Notes under the pieces: model-generated
The model's input: the letters and a program-made list of their open reading frames with translations, nothing else
Told to the model about the DNA's origin: nothing
Databases searched by the model: none
Assembly (NCBI GenBank): GCA_964397545.1
Contig: CAYNIW010000002.1
Coordinates: forward strand, 62,001-126,000
Reading direction: 5' to 3'
Source of the DNA: JAFGIG01 sp964397545
GTDB lineage: Bacteria; SDB-A
Length of the DNA: 64,000 nucleotides
Made by a program: the position numbers and the translations under genes
In this document: one piece after another, positions 7,560 through 15,513 of the stretch
How positions within the stretch are numbered: the first letter of the stretch is position 1
How the letters are laid out: each line of letters starts with the position of its first letter

Positions 7560-8048
7560 CTAAAAAGAAAGTTTGTATCCTATTTCTCTGAGGAATTCAA
7601 ATCTTTTCTTTCTTTCAGTTTCGTCTTCGAACCCCTTGGGTGAGAAACCGTCTACGATACCGAGAAGGGCTCTTCCTTGATCCGTAGAGGCGATAATTAC
7701 CTGCAAGGGATTCGCGGTAGCGCAGTGGATAGAGGTAACTTCGGGAAGGTTTTTAAGCGAATTTATAAAATTTATCGGATAGCAGTCCTTGACAAAGAGT
7801 ATAAAAGTGTGACCCGCACCGATTTTTAAGGCGTTTTTCCGTGATAATTCCACTAATTCCTCGTCGTTGCCTTCCGATCTGATGAGAGCTGGGCCGGAAG
7901 CCTCGCAGAATGAAACACCGTATTTCATCGAAGGTGTAGATTTCATGAGAGTATCGGCTATATCTTCAGGCGTCATTATAAAGTGAGCGGAGCCGATAAC
8001 GAGATTATAACCTTTTTCGTTGTCAACTTTTATTACTGATATCTCCAT
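7560..8048 (-). CDS. Adenosine-specific kinase family protein (COG1839-like)
   Basis: A small protein of 162 residues from the ATG at 8048. A GTG six bases further up is possible, but the AAGGAG ribosome-binding site is correctly spaced for the ATG. The signature is the block FCEASGPALIRSEGND, together with IGAGHTFILFVKDCYPINF and an ATANPLQVIIASTDQGRALLG segment, which I recognise from the adenosine-specific kinase family first described in hyperthermophilic archaea and scattered in bacteria. Members bind adenosine or AMP; the physiological role is not well fixed. It overlaps nothing but lies two bases after the recN stop, with its ribosome-binding site inside the recN end. A purine nucleoside phosphorylase gene is elsewhere in this window. 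Confidence 0.78.
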   Translation of the reverse strand: MEISVIKVDNEKGYNLVIGSAHFIMTPEDIADTLMKSTPSMKYGVSFCEASGPALIRSEGNDEELVELSRKNALKIGAGHTFILFVKDCYPINFINSLKNLPEVTSIHCATANPLQVIIASTDQGRALLGIVDGFSPKGFEDETERKKRFEFLREIGYKLSF

Positions 8049-8050
8049 AA

Positions 8051-9703
8051 TCACTCCTTATGTTTTTTTGAATTAATCAGACTTTCAGCGTAATCGAGTG
8101 TTTCTTTCGTCATCGTTTTTCCGCTCGCTAAAGAAGCGACTGCTTTTATTCTGGCTTCTCTGTCATTCGCATAAACGACGGAGGTCTCCGCTCTTTTTTC
8201 AGTGATGTTTTTTCTGACTTGGATGTAGTGGTCCGCGAAAGATGCTATTTGGGGAAGATGTGTTATGGCAATGATTTGCCTTGAGGAGGAAAGATTATGT
8301 AAATATCTGCCGACGGCCTGCGCCGTTTTACCGGAGATTCCAATATCAATTTCGTCGAAAACGACGACAGGCAGGAGTCTGCTTTGCATAGTTGTGGCTT
8401 GTATGGCGAGTGCAATCCTCGAGAGTTCTCCTCCCGACACAACTTTAGAGAGAGTTTCAGCTTTTATGTCGGGGTTGGCGGAAAAGTTGAAATCGACGTC
8501 GTCAATGCCCGTTGAGTCGATAAAATATCCGCCTATTCTGTTTTCGGCTGATTTTTTATCGCTTACCACGACTTTGAATTCCGCTCCCTTGAAGCCTAAA
8601 CTTTCGAGCATGCGGGAAATTTTTTCGGTTAAGTCCTGGGAATGTTTTTTTCTCTTTTCGCTGATAACGAGTGATTTTTCAAGAACTTCTTTCTCGAAGG
8701 CAGACAGTTCCTCCCTCGCGTATTTTATCGTTTCTTCGGTTATGGTAAAATCAGACAAGATTTTTTCAAGGTCTTCATTCTTTTTCATCAGTTCGTCGAA
8801 AGAACAATTAAATTTTCTCATAGCTGAACTTATAGCCTCGCGCCTTTGCCTCAATGAATTCAGTTTTTCGGAATCGAATTCAAAATCCGACATTCTCGAT
8901 AAAACCCTTTCCAGTTCATCTCTCACTAGACAGAGCTGATCTGTAAGATTAGAAATATCCCTGAAAGACGAATCTATTTTTTCGAGCTGATTCACTTCGG
9001 ATCTCAACTCTTTTAACAGGGCAAAAATACCTTTTTCGGAAGAACATACGATTTCCTCGCTGTTTATGAGATGAGTTTTGATTTTTTCGAAGTTCTCAAT
9101 TTTTTTTATTGCTGACGCCGTCTCTTCCCATTCGTTCGGTTTTAATCCAAGTTCTTCGATTTCCTTTTTCTCGTATTGCGCTAATTTCTTTTTTTCATCT
9201 GCAAGAATTTTTTCTCTTTCGAGCCTGGAGAGTTCCTTAGCGGCATATTTGTATTTCTCGTAAGTCACTCTGTAAATATCTGCGATATCGTCGTTTTCGC
9301 TGAAACAATCCAGATATTCGTGATAGTTTTCAGATTTTAAGAGTTCGGACATCTTGTTCTGTCCGAACAAAAGTACAGATTTTGACGACAGTTGTCTGAT
9401 TTGCTGCCTATCTGCTTTTTCACCGTTTAATAATACAGCCGCCCTGCCTTTTTTCGGTATTTTTATCTCAAAAATTCTTTGATTGCCTGAACGGTCTGTC
9501 ATAACGGTTTTTATTTCCGATATAGATTTTTCAGGCCTGAAAGTTCTTCTGTCCGTTTCAAAACCCAGAGAAAGAGAAATAGCGTCAAATATAAGAGATT
9601 TGCCGGAACCCGTTTCACCTGTGATTATGTTGAAACCCTCTGTGAATTGGATTTCCGCTTTCTTGATAGTTGCGATATTTTGTATGGTTATGGATTTAAT
9701 CAT
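8051..9703 (-). CDS. recN: DNA repair ATPase RecN
   Basis: An SMC-like protein of about 550 residues. I place the start at the ATG at 9703 (MIKSITIQNIATIKKAEIQF), because RecN proteins begin with this strand and the 16 codons further up lack family character. The Walker A motif GETGSGKS lies close to the N-terminus. A long charged coiled coil fills the middle, and the ABC signature VVSGGELSRIALAI and Walker B VVFDEIDIGISG lie near the C-terminus. RecN acts in double-strand break repair. The ATG overlaps the end of nadK by eight bases (ATG within GGATGATTAA), a common nadK-recN arrangement. Confidence 0.95.
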   Translation of the reverse strand: MIKSITIQNIATIKKAEIQFTEGFNIITGETGSGKSLIFDAISLSLGFETDRRTFRPEKSISEIKTVMTDRSGNQRIFEIKIPKKGRAAVLLNGEKADRQQIRQLSSKSVLLFGQNKMSELLKSENYHEYLDCFSENDDIADIYRVTYEKYKYAAKELSRLEREKILADEKKKLAQYEKKEIEELGLKPNEWEETASAIKKIENFEKIKTHLINSEEIVCSSEKGIFALLKELRSEVNQLEKIDSSFRDISNLTDQLCLVRDELERVLSRMSDFEFDSEKLNSLRQRREAISSAMRKFNCSFDELMKKNEDLEKILSDFTITEETIKYAREELSAFEKEVLEKSLVISEKRKKHSQDLTEKISRMLESLGFKGAEFKVVVSDKKSAENRIGGYFIDSTGIDDVDFNFSANPDIKAETLSKVVSGGELSRIALAIQATTMQSRLLPVVVFDEIDIGISGKTAQAVGRYLHNLSSSRQIIAITHLPQIASFADHYIQVRKNITEKRAETSVVYANDREARIKAVASLASGKTMTKETLDYAESLINSKKHKE

Positions 9704-10547
9704 CCCGCATGCTGAAATAATAGCAACTGGGGCTTTTTTTGCAGCCATCACAGCCTGTTCTCATTTTCTTGTCGCCGAGTTTGAGTTTGGACCTTAGCGT
9801 TGAGAAATAATCTATGCTGTCAAGCCGCAGTAAAGTCGTATAATCCGGAGATTTGACTATCGCTATTTCGTCGCCTTTAGAAATTTTTTTAGCGGTCTGC
9901 CCGTCTGTGACGACGAACGCAGACTCACTGCACAGAGTTATGTTTACCGCTGATTGGGCGTTTACAATCAAAGGCCTGAGTGAAAGAGAGTGAGGAGAAA
10001 TTGAATTAATTATCATAAGTTCCATATCAGGCCGGACTATAGGACCTCCTGCGGATAATGAATAAGCAGTGGATCCGGTGGGTGTTGAAACTATTACGCC
10101 GTCTCCGACTATTTCGGTTAAAAAATCTCCGTCCACAAAACACAAAAGGTGTATTACCCTGAAAGAAAGTCTCGGCATGACAACTACGTCGTTGAGCGCG
10201 TCTGAAGAGCCGTCAAGCCTAAGGTTCATCCTTTTTTCGAGTTTGTAGGCTCCTGATTCAAGTTCAACGAGAGAGGAATCTATGTCTGAGGCTTTTATGT
10301 CAGCGAGAAAACCCAGGTTTCCTAGATTTATTCCAAGAATGGGTATATCTCTATGCAGGACTGTTTTAGCGGCTTTGAGCATTGTCCCGTCGCCGCCGAG
10401 AGAAATAACAAGGTCTTCATTCGCATCAGGAGTTTCTCCGTAAACTATTTGAACGTCTTTTTTTATAAGAAAAGACGATATCTTTTTAACGACAGAGGCA
10501 TAATTCTTTTTCGGATTTGTCAAAATTCTGACTACTTTAAATTGCAT
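9696..10547 (-). CDS. nadK: NAD kinase with a cysteine-bearing C-terminal tail
   Basis: A 283-residue NAD(+) kinase, the ATP-dependent source of NADP. It shows the GGDGTML loop at 51-57, the ALNDVVV motif at 117-123, and the long signature GDGVIVSTPTGSTAYSLSAG at 148-167. After the usual end of the family fold there is a tail of some 25 residues holding C266, C269 and C275 (GCDGCKKSPSC), which is not part of the standard enzyme. It might bind a metal or act as a redox switch. The gene overlaps recN and follows prmC by nine bases. Confidence 0.94.
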   Translation of the reverse strand: MQFKVVRILTNPKKNYASVVKKISSFLIKKDVQIVYGETPDANEDLVISLGGDGTMLKAAKTVLHRDIPILGINLGNLGFLADIKASDIDSSLVELESGAYKLEKRMNLRLDGSSDALNDVVVMPRLSFRVIHLLCFVDGDFLTEIVGDGVIVSTPTGSTAYSLSAGGPIVRPDMELMIINSISPHSLSLRPLIVNAQSAVNITLCSESAFVVTDGQTAKKISKGDEIAIVKSPDYTTLLRLDSIDYFSTLRSKLKLGDKKMRTGCDGCKKSPSCYYFSMRDD

Positions 10548-10556
10548 GGGCGCTCT

Positions 10557-11426
10557 TTATTTTACCGCGACAATCACTCTTTCGATTCCGGAAAGATCTC
10601 TTTCGCTCCATACAGAGTAAAAACCTTCTTCCCGGAGAATCTCAGAAGCTGAATCCGATTGGCAACAGCCGATTTCTGAAAAGAGAAAACCTCCTTTGGG
10701 AAGAATCCTAAAAGCCTGTTCGGAAAACTCTCTGAACGGAACAAGCCCGTCGTGGCCGCCGTCGAGAGCGAGAAGTGGTTCATTGCCTATTACTTCTTTT
10801 TCAAGAGACTGAAGATCGGACGAAGGTATATACGGCGGATTTGCTATTACCGCTATAATATTATTCTTGTAAGAAACGGATTTCAGAGCGTCGGATCTTA
10901 TCAAAAATACATTTTGAGATATTTCTCTGTTGAGGGATAAATTTTTCTTTTGCCATTTCACAGCTTCTTCAGAAATCTCAATAGAATAAAGAACAATATC
11001 GGGTAAATTTTTTGAAAGGTAAATTGAAAGAGCTCCTGATCCTGAATAACATTCAATAACGGAGCCTTTAATATCTTTCAGATAAGAAACCGCCGTCCTC
11101 GCCAAAAAAGCTGTTTCCGGTCTGGGTATGAAAACTCCCTGTCCCACAAGAATTTCAATGCCGTTGAACACTTCCTTCCCGGTTATATATTGCCTTGGCG
11201 TTCGGTTTGTTCTTTTTTGCAGTAAATCGAGATATAGAAGGGTTTTTTTCATATCCAAGCTGAATTCAGGATTTTCCAATAGACTCTGAATGCTTATCTC
11301 CGAGGCGTGTGAAAGAAGATAATAGGCTTCATCGAGAGAGCATTCAATTCCATTGGATTTGAGCAAAGCAGAGCCTTTTTCTATCAAATCTGTAATTTTG
11401 TTTTCACGGATTAAAGGCGTATTCAT
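10557..11426 (-). CDS. prmC: Peptide chain release factor N5-glutamine methyltransferase
   Basis: A 289-residue class I methyltransferase. The N-terminal helical domain is followed by IPRPETAFL (the PRPETE-like motif), a SAM-binding segment VIECYSGSGALSIYL where the family usually has DLGTGSGAIAI, and the catalytic ANPPYIPSS motif. PrmC methylates the Gln of the GGQ motif in release factors. It is coupled to prfA, encoding its substrate, through an ATGA overlap at 11423-11426. The cysteine and tyrosine in the SAM-binding glycine loop are a mild deviation from the consensus. Confidence 0.95.
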   Translation of the reverse strand: MNTPLIRENKITDLIEKGSALLKSNGIECSLDEAYYLLSHASEISIQSLLENPEFSLDMKKTLLYLDLLQKRTNRTPRQYITGKEVFNGIEILVGQGVFIPRPETAFLARTAVSYLKDIKGSVIECYSGSGALSIYLSKNLPDIVLYSIEISEEAVKWQKKNLSLNREISQNVFLIRSDALKSVSYKNNIIAVIANPPYIPSSDLQSLEKEVIGNEPLLALDGGHDGLVPFREFSEQAFRILPKGGFLFSEIGCCQSDSASEILREEGFYSVWSERDLSGIERVIVAVK

Positions 11427-12514
11427 AATCCTATTTCCGATATTTTTCTGTTTCGTTCATCCTCTATGAGCATTGAGATGACGGGTTCGAGATTTCCGCC
11501 GAGTATTTCCTCAAGCCTGTGAATCGAAAAATTTATTCTGTGATCTGTAACTCTTTTTTGAGGAAAATTATAGGTTCTTATGCGTTCGCATCTGTCTCCT
11601 TTGCCGACCTGTGATCTTCTCTGATTCGTGATTTTCTCAGTCTCTTCCCTGAGTTTTATGTCATAAAGCCTTGCTTTGAGGACTTTATAGGCTTTTTCTC
11701 TGTTTTTTATCTGGCTTCTCTCGTCCTGACACACGACTGCCAAACCGGAAGGAATGTGAGTCAGCCGAACTGCAGTCGAAAGTTTGTTGACATTTTGTCC
11801 GCCGGGTCCGGAAGAATGAAAAAAATCCATTTTTATGTCTTTTGGATCAATTTGTATTTCGACTTCTTCAGGTTCGGGAAGAATTGCAATCGTTATGGTC
11901 GAAGTGTGAATTCTGCCGCCTGATTCCGTTGTTGGAACGCGCTGGACTCTGTGGACACCGGACTCAAATTTCATCTTCTTAAAGACGTCTTTTCCCGAGA
12001 CGGAGAATACGCATTCCTTAAGACCTCCGAGTTCGCTTTTGTGAATGTCTATCATTTCAGTTTTCCAGTTATTCTCTTCGGCGAATCTTTGATACATCCT
12101 GAACATGTCGCCGGCGAAAAGCGCCGCTTCCTCTCCTCCCGCCGCCGGCCTGATTTCCACTATAATATTTCTTGAATCAAGCGGATCATTGGGGACAAGG
12201 TGAAACAGCAAATCTTCAATTTTATTCCGCAGAGAGTCTGCTATTTCCTTTTCTTCGATTTCGGCAAGCTCCAAAAGTTCATTATCTTTCTCGGATGAAA
12301 TTATACTTTCCGTTTCTTTTAGTTTTCTTTTCAGGGTGTCAATTTCATCGGCTAAGGATACAATAGGGTCGAGTTCGGATTTTTCCTTGAGAAGGCGCAG
12401 ATATTTTTTTTGGTCGGAAAACACAGCCTGTTCGGATATTTCCGCATCGACAGTATTTTGTCTTGTCCTCGCTTTTTGCACAAATTCGTCGAGTCTCGGA
12501 TTCTCAAGAGACAT
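11423..12514 (-). CDS. prfA: Peptide chain release factor 1
   Basis: A 363-residue class I release factor. It has the RF1-type codon-recognition motif PTT within VHRVQRVPTTESGGRIHTS (PxT class, recognising UAA and UAG, not the SPF of RF2) and the catalytic GGQ in SSGPGGQNVNK near residue 238. The N-terminal coiled domain is complete and the length is normal. It overlaps the upstream DUF1385 gene by 11 bases and the downstream prmC gene by four. The DUF1385-prfA-prmC order is well known in other bacteria. Confidence 0.96.
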   Translation of the reverse strand: MSLENPRLDEFVQKARTRQNTVDAEISEQAVFSDQKKYLRLLKEKSELDPIVSLADEIDTLKRKLKETESIISSEKDNELLELAEIEEKEIADSLRNKIEDLLFHLVPNDPLDSRNIIVEIRPAAGGEEAALFAGDMFRMYQRFAEENNWKTEMIDIHKSELGGLKECVFSVSGKDVFKKMKFESGVHRVQRVPTTESGGRIHTSTITIAILPEPEEVEIQIDPKDIKMDFFHSSGPGGQNVNKLSTAVRLTHIPSGLAVVCQDERSQIKNREKAYKVLKARLYDIKLREETEKITNQRRSQVGKGDRCERIRTYNFPQKRVTDHRINFSIHRLEEILGGNLEPVISMLIEDERNRKISEIGL

Positions 12515-13403
12515 CTGAAAATTCCTCGATTGAAGCTTTCAAGGCGCTTATGCTCACCTCCATCTGCTTGCAGTCCGGCTGTTTTGTTGTGATTTTCTGC
12601 ATCATTATACCCGGAAGAATCAGTAACTTGAAAATAGGGTTTTTCAGATGTTTCGAGCCTGCGCGGTTGAATTCATAAGCCAGGCCTGCTATGAAAGGGA
12701 TATAAAAAATATGAACTAAAGTTCTCGTAACAGGGGTGTTTGATAAATTCAGCATATTAAATATCAAAGTGTCGAATAAAGCGCTGAACAACACCGCGAA
12801 AATTACGGTCACGAGGATAAGGCTCGTGCCGCATCTTGGATGTTCCTTTTGATAATTGAGGGCGTTTTCCGGGGTGAGTTCCTGCCCCGATTCATAGCAG
12901 TATATAGCCTTATGCTCCGCGCCGTGATATTCGAAAACTCTTCTGACATCCTTGATTAAAGATATACCGAGGACGTATAGTATGAAAAAAACTAGTCTAA
13001 ATGATCCGACTATGAGATTTAACAGGAACTGGTTATTCTTGTAAATTTCAGGGAATAAAAATTTAGATGCGATAAGAGGCAGGCTGAAAAAAACCAAAAC
13101 AGCCGCTATAAGCGAAACTATCATCAGAAAATCGTCTTTCCATGTCTTTTTCGCGTCTTGGGTTAGAATCTGAGAGGACATTTCAAGAGCTTTGTATCCT
13201 AAAGACATGGTTTCGGCGAGAACAACGAAACCTCTAATCAGAGGCAGTCTCGCAAAAGAATGTTTTTTGAGAAATGATTTTCTTTTCCATTTTCTTGTCA
13301 CTATTGTGCCGTCGTTTTGACGGACGGCAAGCGACCAACTCATGGGAGTCATCATCATAACTCCTTCGAGAATAGCCTGTCCTCCGACTTTTATCAGACT
13401 CAT
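12504..13403 (-). CDS. DUF1385 (YqhQ-like) membrane protein
   Basis: A 299-residue protein with four to five membrane helices. It begins with the DUF1385 signature VGGQAILEGVMMMTP and contains EYHGAEHKAIYCYE and EHPRCGTSLIL in the middle, conserved blocks that look metal- or substrate-binding (His, Glu, Cys). The biochemical function of the family is not established. In many genomes it stands directly before prfA, as here, where the two reading frames overlap by 11 bases. The recurring neighbourhood suggests a link to translation or membrane homeostasis, but that is inference only. Confidence 0.9.
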   Translation of the reverse strand: MSLIKVGGQAILEGVMMMTPMSWSLAVRQNDGTIVTRKWKRKSFLKKHSFARLPLIRGFVVLAETMSLGYKALEMSSQILTQDAKKTWKDDFLMIVSLIAAVLVFFSLPLIASKFLFPEIYKNNQFLLNLIVGSFRLVFFILYVLGISLIKDVRRVFEYHGAEHKAIYCYESGQELTPENALNYQKEHPRCGTSLILVTVIFAVLFSALFDTLIFNMLNLSNTPVTRTLVHIFYIPFIAGLAYEFNRAGSKHLKNPIFKLLILPGIMMQKITTKQPDCKQMEVSISALKASIEEFSDVS

Positions 13404-13406
13404 ATT

Positions 13407-13820
13407 TCAGTTTTTAATGATTATCACCGTGTCTACGGCAGTATCCGATATGCCATTAGTGTTGGATACTTCAAGAGCGATGATTTTGGTTATCGGAAAT
13501 GACTGGTTTGTATCAAGCGTGTATGTAATTGATGGCGGAGAGGAAAGGATTGACTGAAGGCTTGTCCAATTTTCCCATACTATGGAGTCGGGGGTTTGTC
13601 CATAATCCCAAGTAAACCTCGCCCAAAGGTCTGATGCGGGAACTCCTGAGCAACTGCTTCCAGAAGCGTCAATTGTAAAAAGGGCATTTGAAATCAACGC
13701 GGTCTCCGGGACGACATGCAGTATTGCTATTGGTTTTGCCTGAGGCGAGAGCGGGTCTTTACTGCAGGAAAACACCGCGGCCAAAAAAATAAACACCGCA
13801 GTTGGGTAAAATGTCTTCAT
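13407..13820 (-). CDS. Small lipoprotein with a PKD-like beta domain
   Basis: A 137-residue protein. The N-terminus MKTFYPTAVFIFLAAVFSC is a lipoprotein signal with a lipobox ending at C19. The remainder resembles one PKD/Ig-like beta-sandwich: a FTIDASGSSC segment, then FTWDYGQTPDSIVW and a closing TVIIIKN strand. Such domains mediate binding in secreted or surface proteins. It starts inside the end of the Crp-type regulator gene (ATGA overlap) and ends three bases before the DUF1385 start, so it is co-expressed with both. No specific function can be assigned. Confidence 0.7.
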   Translation of the reverse strand: MKTFYPTAVFIFLAAVFSCSKDPLSPQAKPIAILHVVPETALISNALFTIDASGSSCSGVPASDLWARFTWDYGQTPDSIVWENWTSLQSILSSPPSITYTLDTNQSFPITKIIALEVSNTNGISDTAVDTVIIIKN

Positions 13821-14476
13821 TGCCCGTTCTCGCTTTCGAATTTGGTTTTCAGCTTAACATAACGTATGAATTCTTTCAGTTTTTCTATATTTACCCTCAT
13901 CTTATCTTCATGGTAGCTTATAACCTCAGATTCCATGAGATTTTCTATCATTTTTCTCGCTGAGCTGTCTTTGATGCCTACACTGGCGGCAATGCCTTCA
14001 GGGTCAATGTTCATTGTCAGGACGGAATCGTCTGTTTTATTTTCAGCGAAGCTCTGGGCTTTGTTCAGAAGGACAGTGGCGAATCTAAGTTCGTCGTCGG
14101 GAATAGCGAGCAGTTTGAACTGATTGGATGTCACCCTGAGTCTTGATATAAGTTCGTTGACGACGAATTCAATAAACGGATTTTTTCTGATGTTGGATAT
14201 AAAAGCTTCTTTGTCAAAAATGACAAGTTCTACATCGGTGGATGCTTCAGCGCTCGCGGATCTCGGAGATTGATCGAGAATCGCCATCTCTCCGAAAAAA
14301 TTTCCCTCTTTCAGAACCGCCAGAGTGTGCTGTATCCTGCCTGTAAGCTTGTAAATCCTTACATTTCCGGATTTGATGAGATACATTTCGTTTCCTGTAT
14401 CGCCTTCACTGAAAATGATTTCTCCTTTTTTAAAAGAAACCTTCTTTTCAGATGTGTCAACTGTGTCTGTTTTCAT
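13817..14476 (-). CDS. Crp/Fnr-family transcription regulator
   Basis: A 219-residue protein with a cyclic-nucleotide-binding fold at residues 12-125 (KKGEIIFSEGDTGNEMYLIKSG, then FFGEMAILDQSPRSASAEA, the phosphate-binding cassette), a dimerisation helix and a C-terminal winged helix (IAASVGIKDSSARKMIENL). The PRSASA cassette suggests cyclic nucleotide binding is possible; no FNR-type cysteines are present. The target is unknown. It is transcribed away from ptb and carries its own candidate promoter. It overlaps the following lipoprotein gene by four bases. Confidence 0.85.
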   Translation of the reverse strand: MKTDTVDTSEKKVSFKKGEIIFSEGDTGNEMYLIKSGNVRIYKLTGRIQHTLAVLKEGNFFGEMAILDQSPRSASAEASTDVELVIFDKEAFISNIRKNPFIEFVVNELISRLRVTSNQFKLLAIPDDELRFATVLLNKAQSFAENKTDDSVLTMNIDPEGIAASVGIKDSSARKMIENLMESEVISYHEDKMRVNIEKLKEFIRYVKLKTKFESENGQ

Positions 14477-14499
14477 ATTATTTCCGATTGTTGCGTTGA

Positions 14500-14528
14500 A
14501 TTATCTGCCAAATCCTCTGAAAATGCAA
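14500..14528 (-). promoter_or_regulatory. Candidate promoter for the Crp-type regulator
   Basis: TTGCAT (14528-14523), a 17-base spacer and GATAAT (14505-14500) on the minus strand, 24 bases before the ATG at 14476. It lies in the short gap after the ptb stop, which gives the regulator and the genes behind it an independent start. Confidence 0.5.
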
Positions 14529-14532
14529 ATCA

Positions 14533-15456
14533 TTATGAACGGTTTGCGGCTTCATCTGATTGAGCGAGAAGGGATCCGAGAGCTATGGAATTTAGCTTTG
14601 TTTCAGGTTCATCCGACCTCGACAGCATGACGACGGGTTTGGATGTGCCGAGAATCGCTCCAGCGGCTTCAGCGGAGGCCAGATATATAAGTGATTTTGC
14701 GAGCATATTACCTGCAGACATGGAAGGAACAAGGAAAATGTCAGTGTCTCCCGCCACAGGAGATTTGATGTTTTTATGCGATGCTGATTCTGAAGACAGA
14801 GCCGCGTCTATAGCGAGAGGTCCGTCGACGACGCAATTTTTTATCTGCCCTGAAGAATTCATCTTGCTAAGCTGAGCAGCGTCAAGTGTTTCAGGCTGTT
14901 TTTCAGAAACTGTTTCAACTCCCGCCAGAACCGCTGCCTTGGGATTGACAATGCCCAGTTTCTCGCACAGTCTGACTGAGTTTTCAAGTATGTGAATTTT
15001 TGTTCCGATATCGGGGTGTTCGTTCATTCCCCCGTCCGTGATTATTAAGAGTTTGTGGTATGAAGGCAGAGACAATATTGCCGCGTGGCTCAGCAACACA
15101 GAAGATCTCAGACCGTATTCCTTGTCGAGGACGCTTTTTAAGAACTTGGAAGTGGAGACGAGGCCTTTCATAAGAAAATCAGCCCGGCCGCTGCTGACAG
15201 CCGAAACCGCCTGACGGACTGCTTCATTTTCGTCTTTTACATCTATTATCTCGAATCTGCTGTCTTCGATTCCGATTTTTTGTAACAAATCGGCAATGCC
15301 CTTTTTGTTGCCGAAGAGAAGGGGGGAAGTTAAACCTATATCTACGGCTCTGGCAACGGCTTCGAGGACGTTTTCATCCTCAGCGCACGCGACGGACAAT
15401 ATTTTTTTGCCGCCGGAGATAGCTTTTTTTACGAGTTCTTCCATGCTTTTTACCAT
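14533..15456 (-). CDS. ptb: Phosphate butyryl/acetyltransferase
   Basis: A 307-residue enzyme of the phosphate acetyl/butyryltransferase family. Typical blocks are the FLMKGLVSTSKFLKSVLDKE segment, LLITDGGMNEHPDIGTK and, near the C-terminus, DIFLVPSMSAGNMLAKSLIY. It interconverts an acyl-CoA with an acyl phosphate. The length and the TKGL-like segment point to Ptb more than to Pta. It follows the VOR-type oxidoreductase genes, so isobutyryl-, isovaleryl- or 2-methylbutyryl-CoA are sensible substrates. The acyl kinase (buk) that would make ATP is not in this window. A GAGGTG ribosome-binding site precedes the ATG. Confidence 0.88.
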   Translation of the reverse strand: MVKSMEELVKKAISGGKKILSVACAEDENVLEAVARAVDIGLTSPLLFGNKKGIADLLQKIGIEDSRFEIIDVKDENEAVRQAVSAVSSGRADFLMKGLVSTSKFLKSVLDKEYGLRSSVLLSHAAILSLPSYHKLLIITDGGMNEHPDIGTKIHILENSVRLCEKLGIVNPKAAVLAGVETVSEKQPETLDAAQLSKMNSSGQIKNCVVDGPLAIDAALSSESASHKNIKSPVAGDTDIFLVPSMSAGNMLAKSLIYLASAEAAGAILGTSKPVVMLSRSDEPETKLNSIALGSLLAQSDEAANRS

Positions 15457-15485
15457 AAAGACACCTCTCGGGTTTTTACCGGCTT

Positions 15486-15491
15486 ATTATA
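15486..15491 (-). promoter_or_regulatory. Consensus -10 box upstream of ptb
   Basis: TATAAT on the minus strand, about 30 bases before the ptb start, in the 57-base gap after the oxidoreductase stop. No matching -35 box is visible at 16 to 18 bases, so any promoter here would need an activator. Otherwise ptb is read as the last gene of the gcv-vor transcript. Confidence 0.3.
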
Positions 15492-15513
15492 ATGACCTAA
15501 AAAAGTCTCTATA

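Noticed and set aside
8265..8939. Plus-strand frame of 224 codons inside recN
   Set aside because: Serine-rich antisense of the recN coiled coil; no ribosome-binding site and no recognisable domain.
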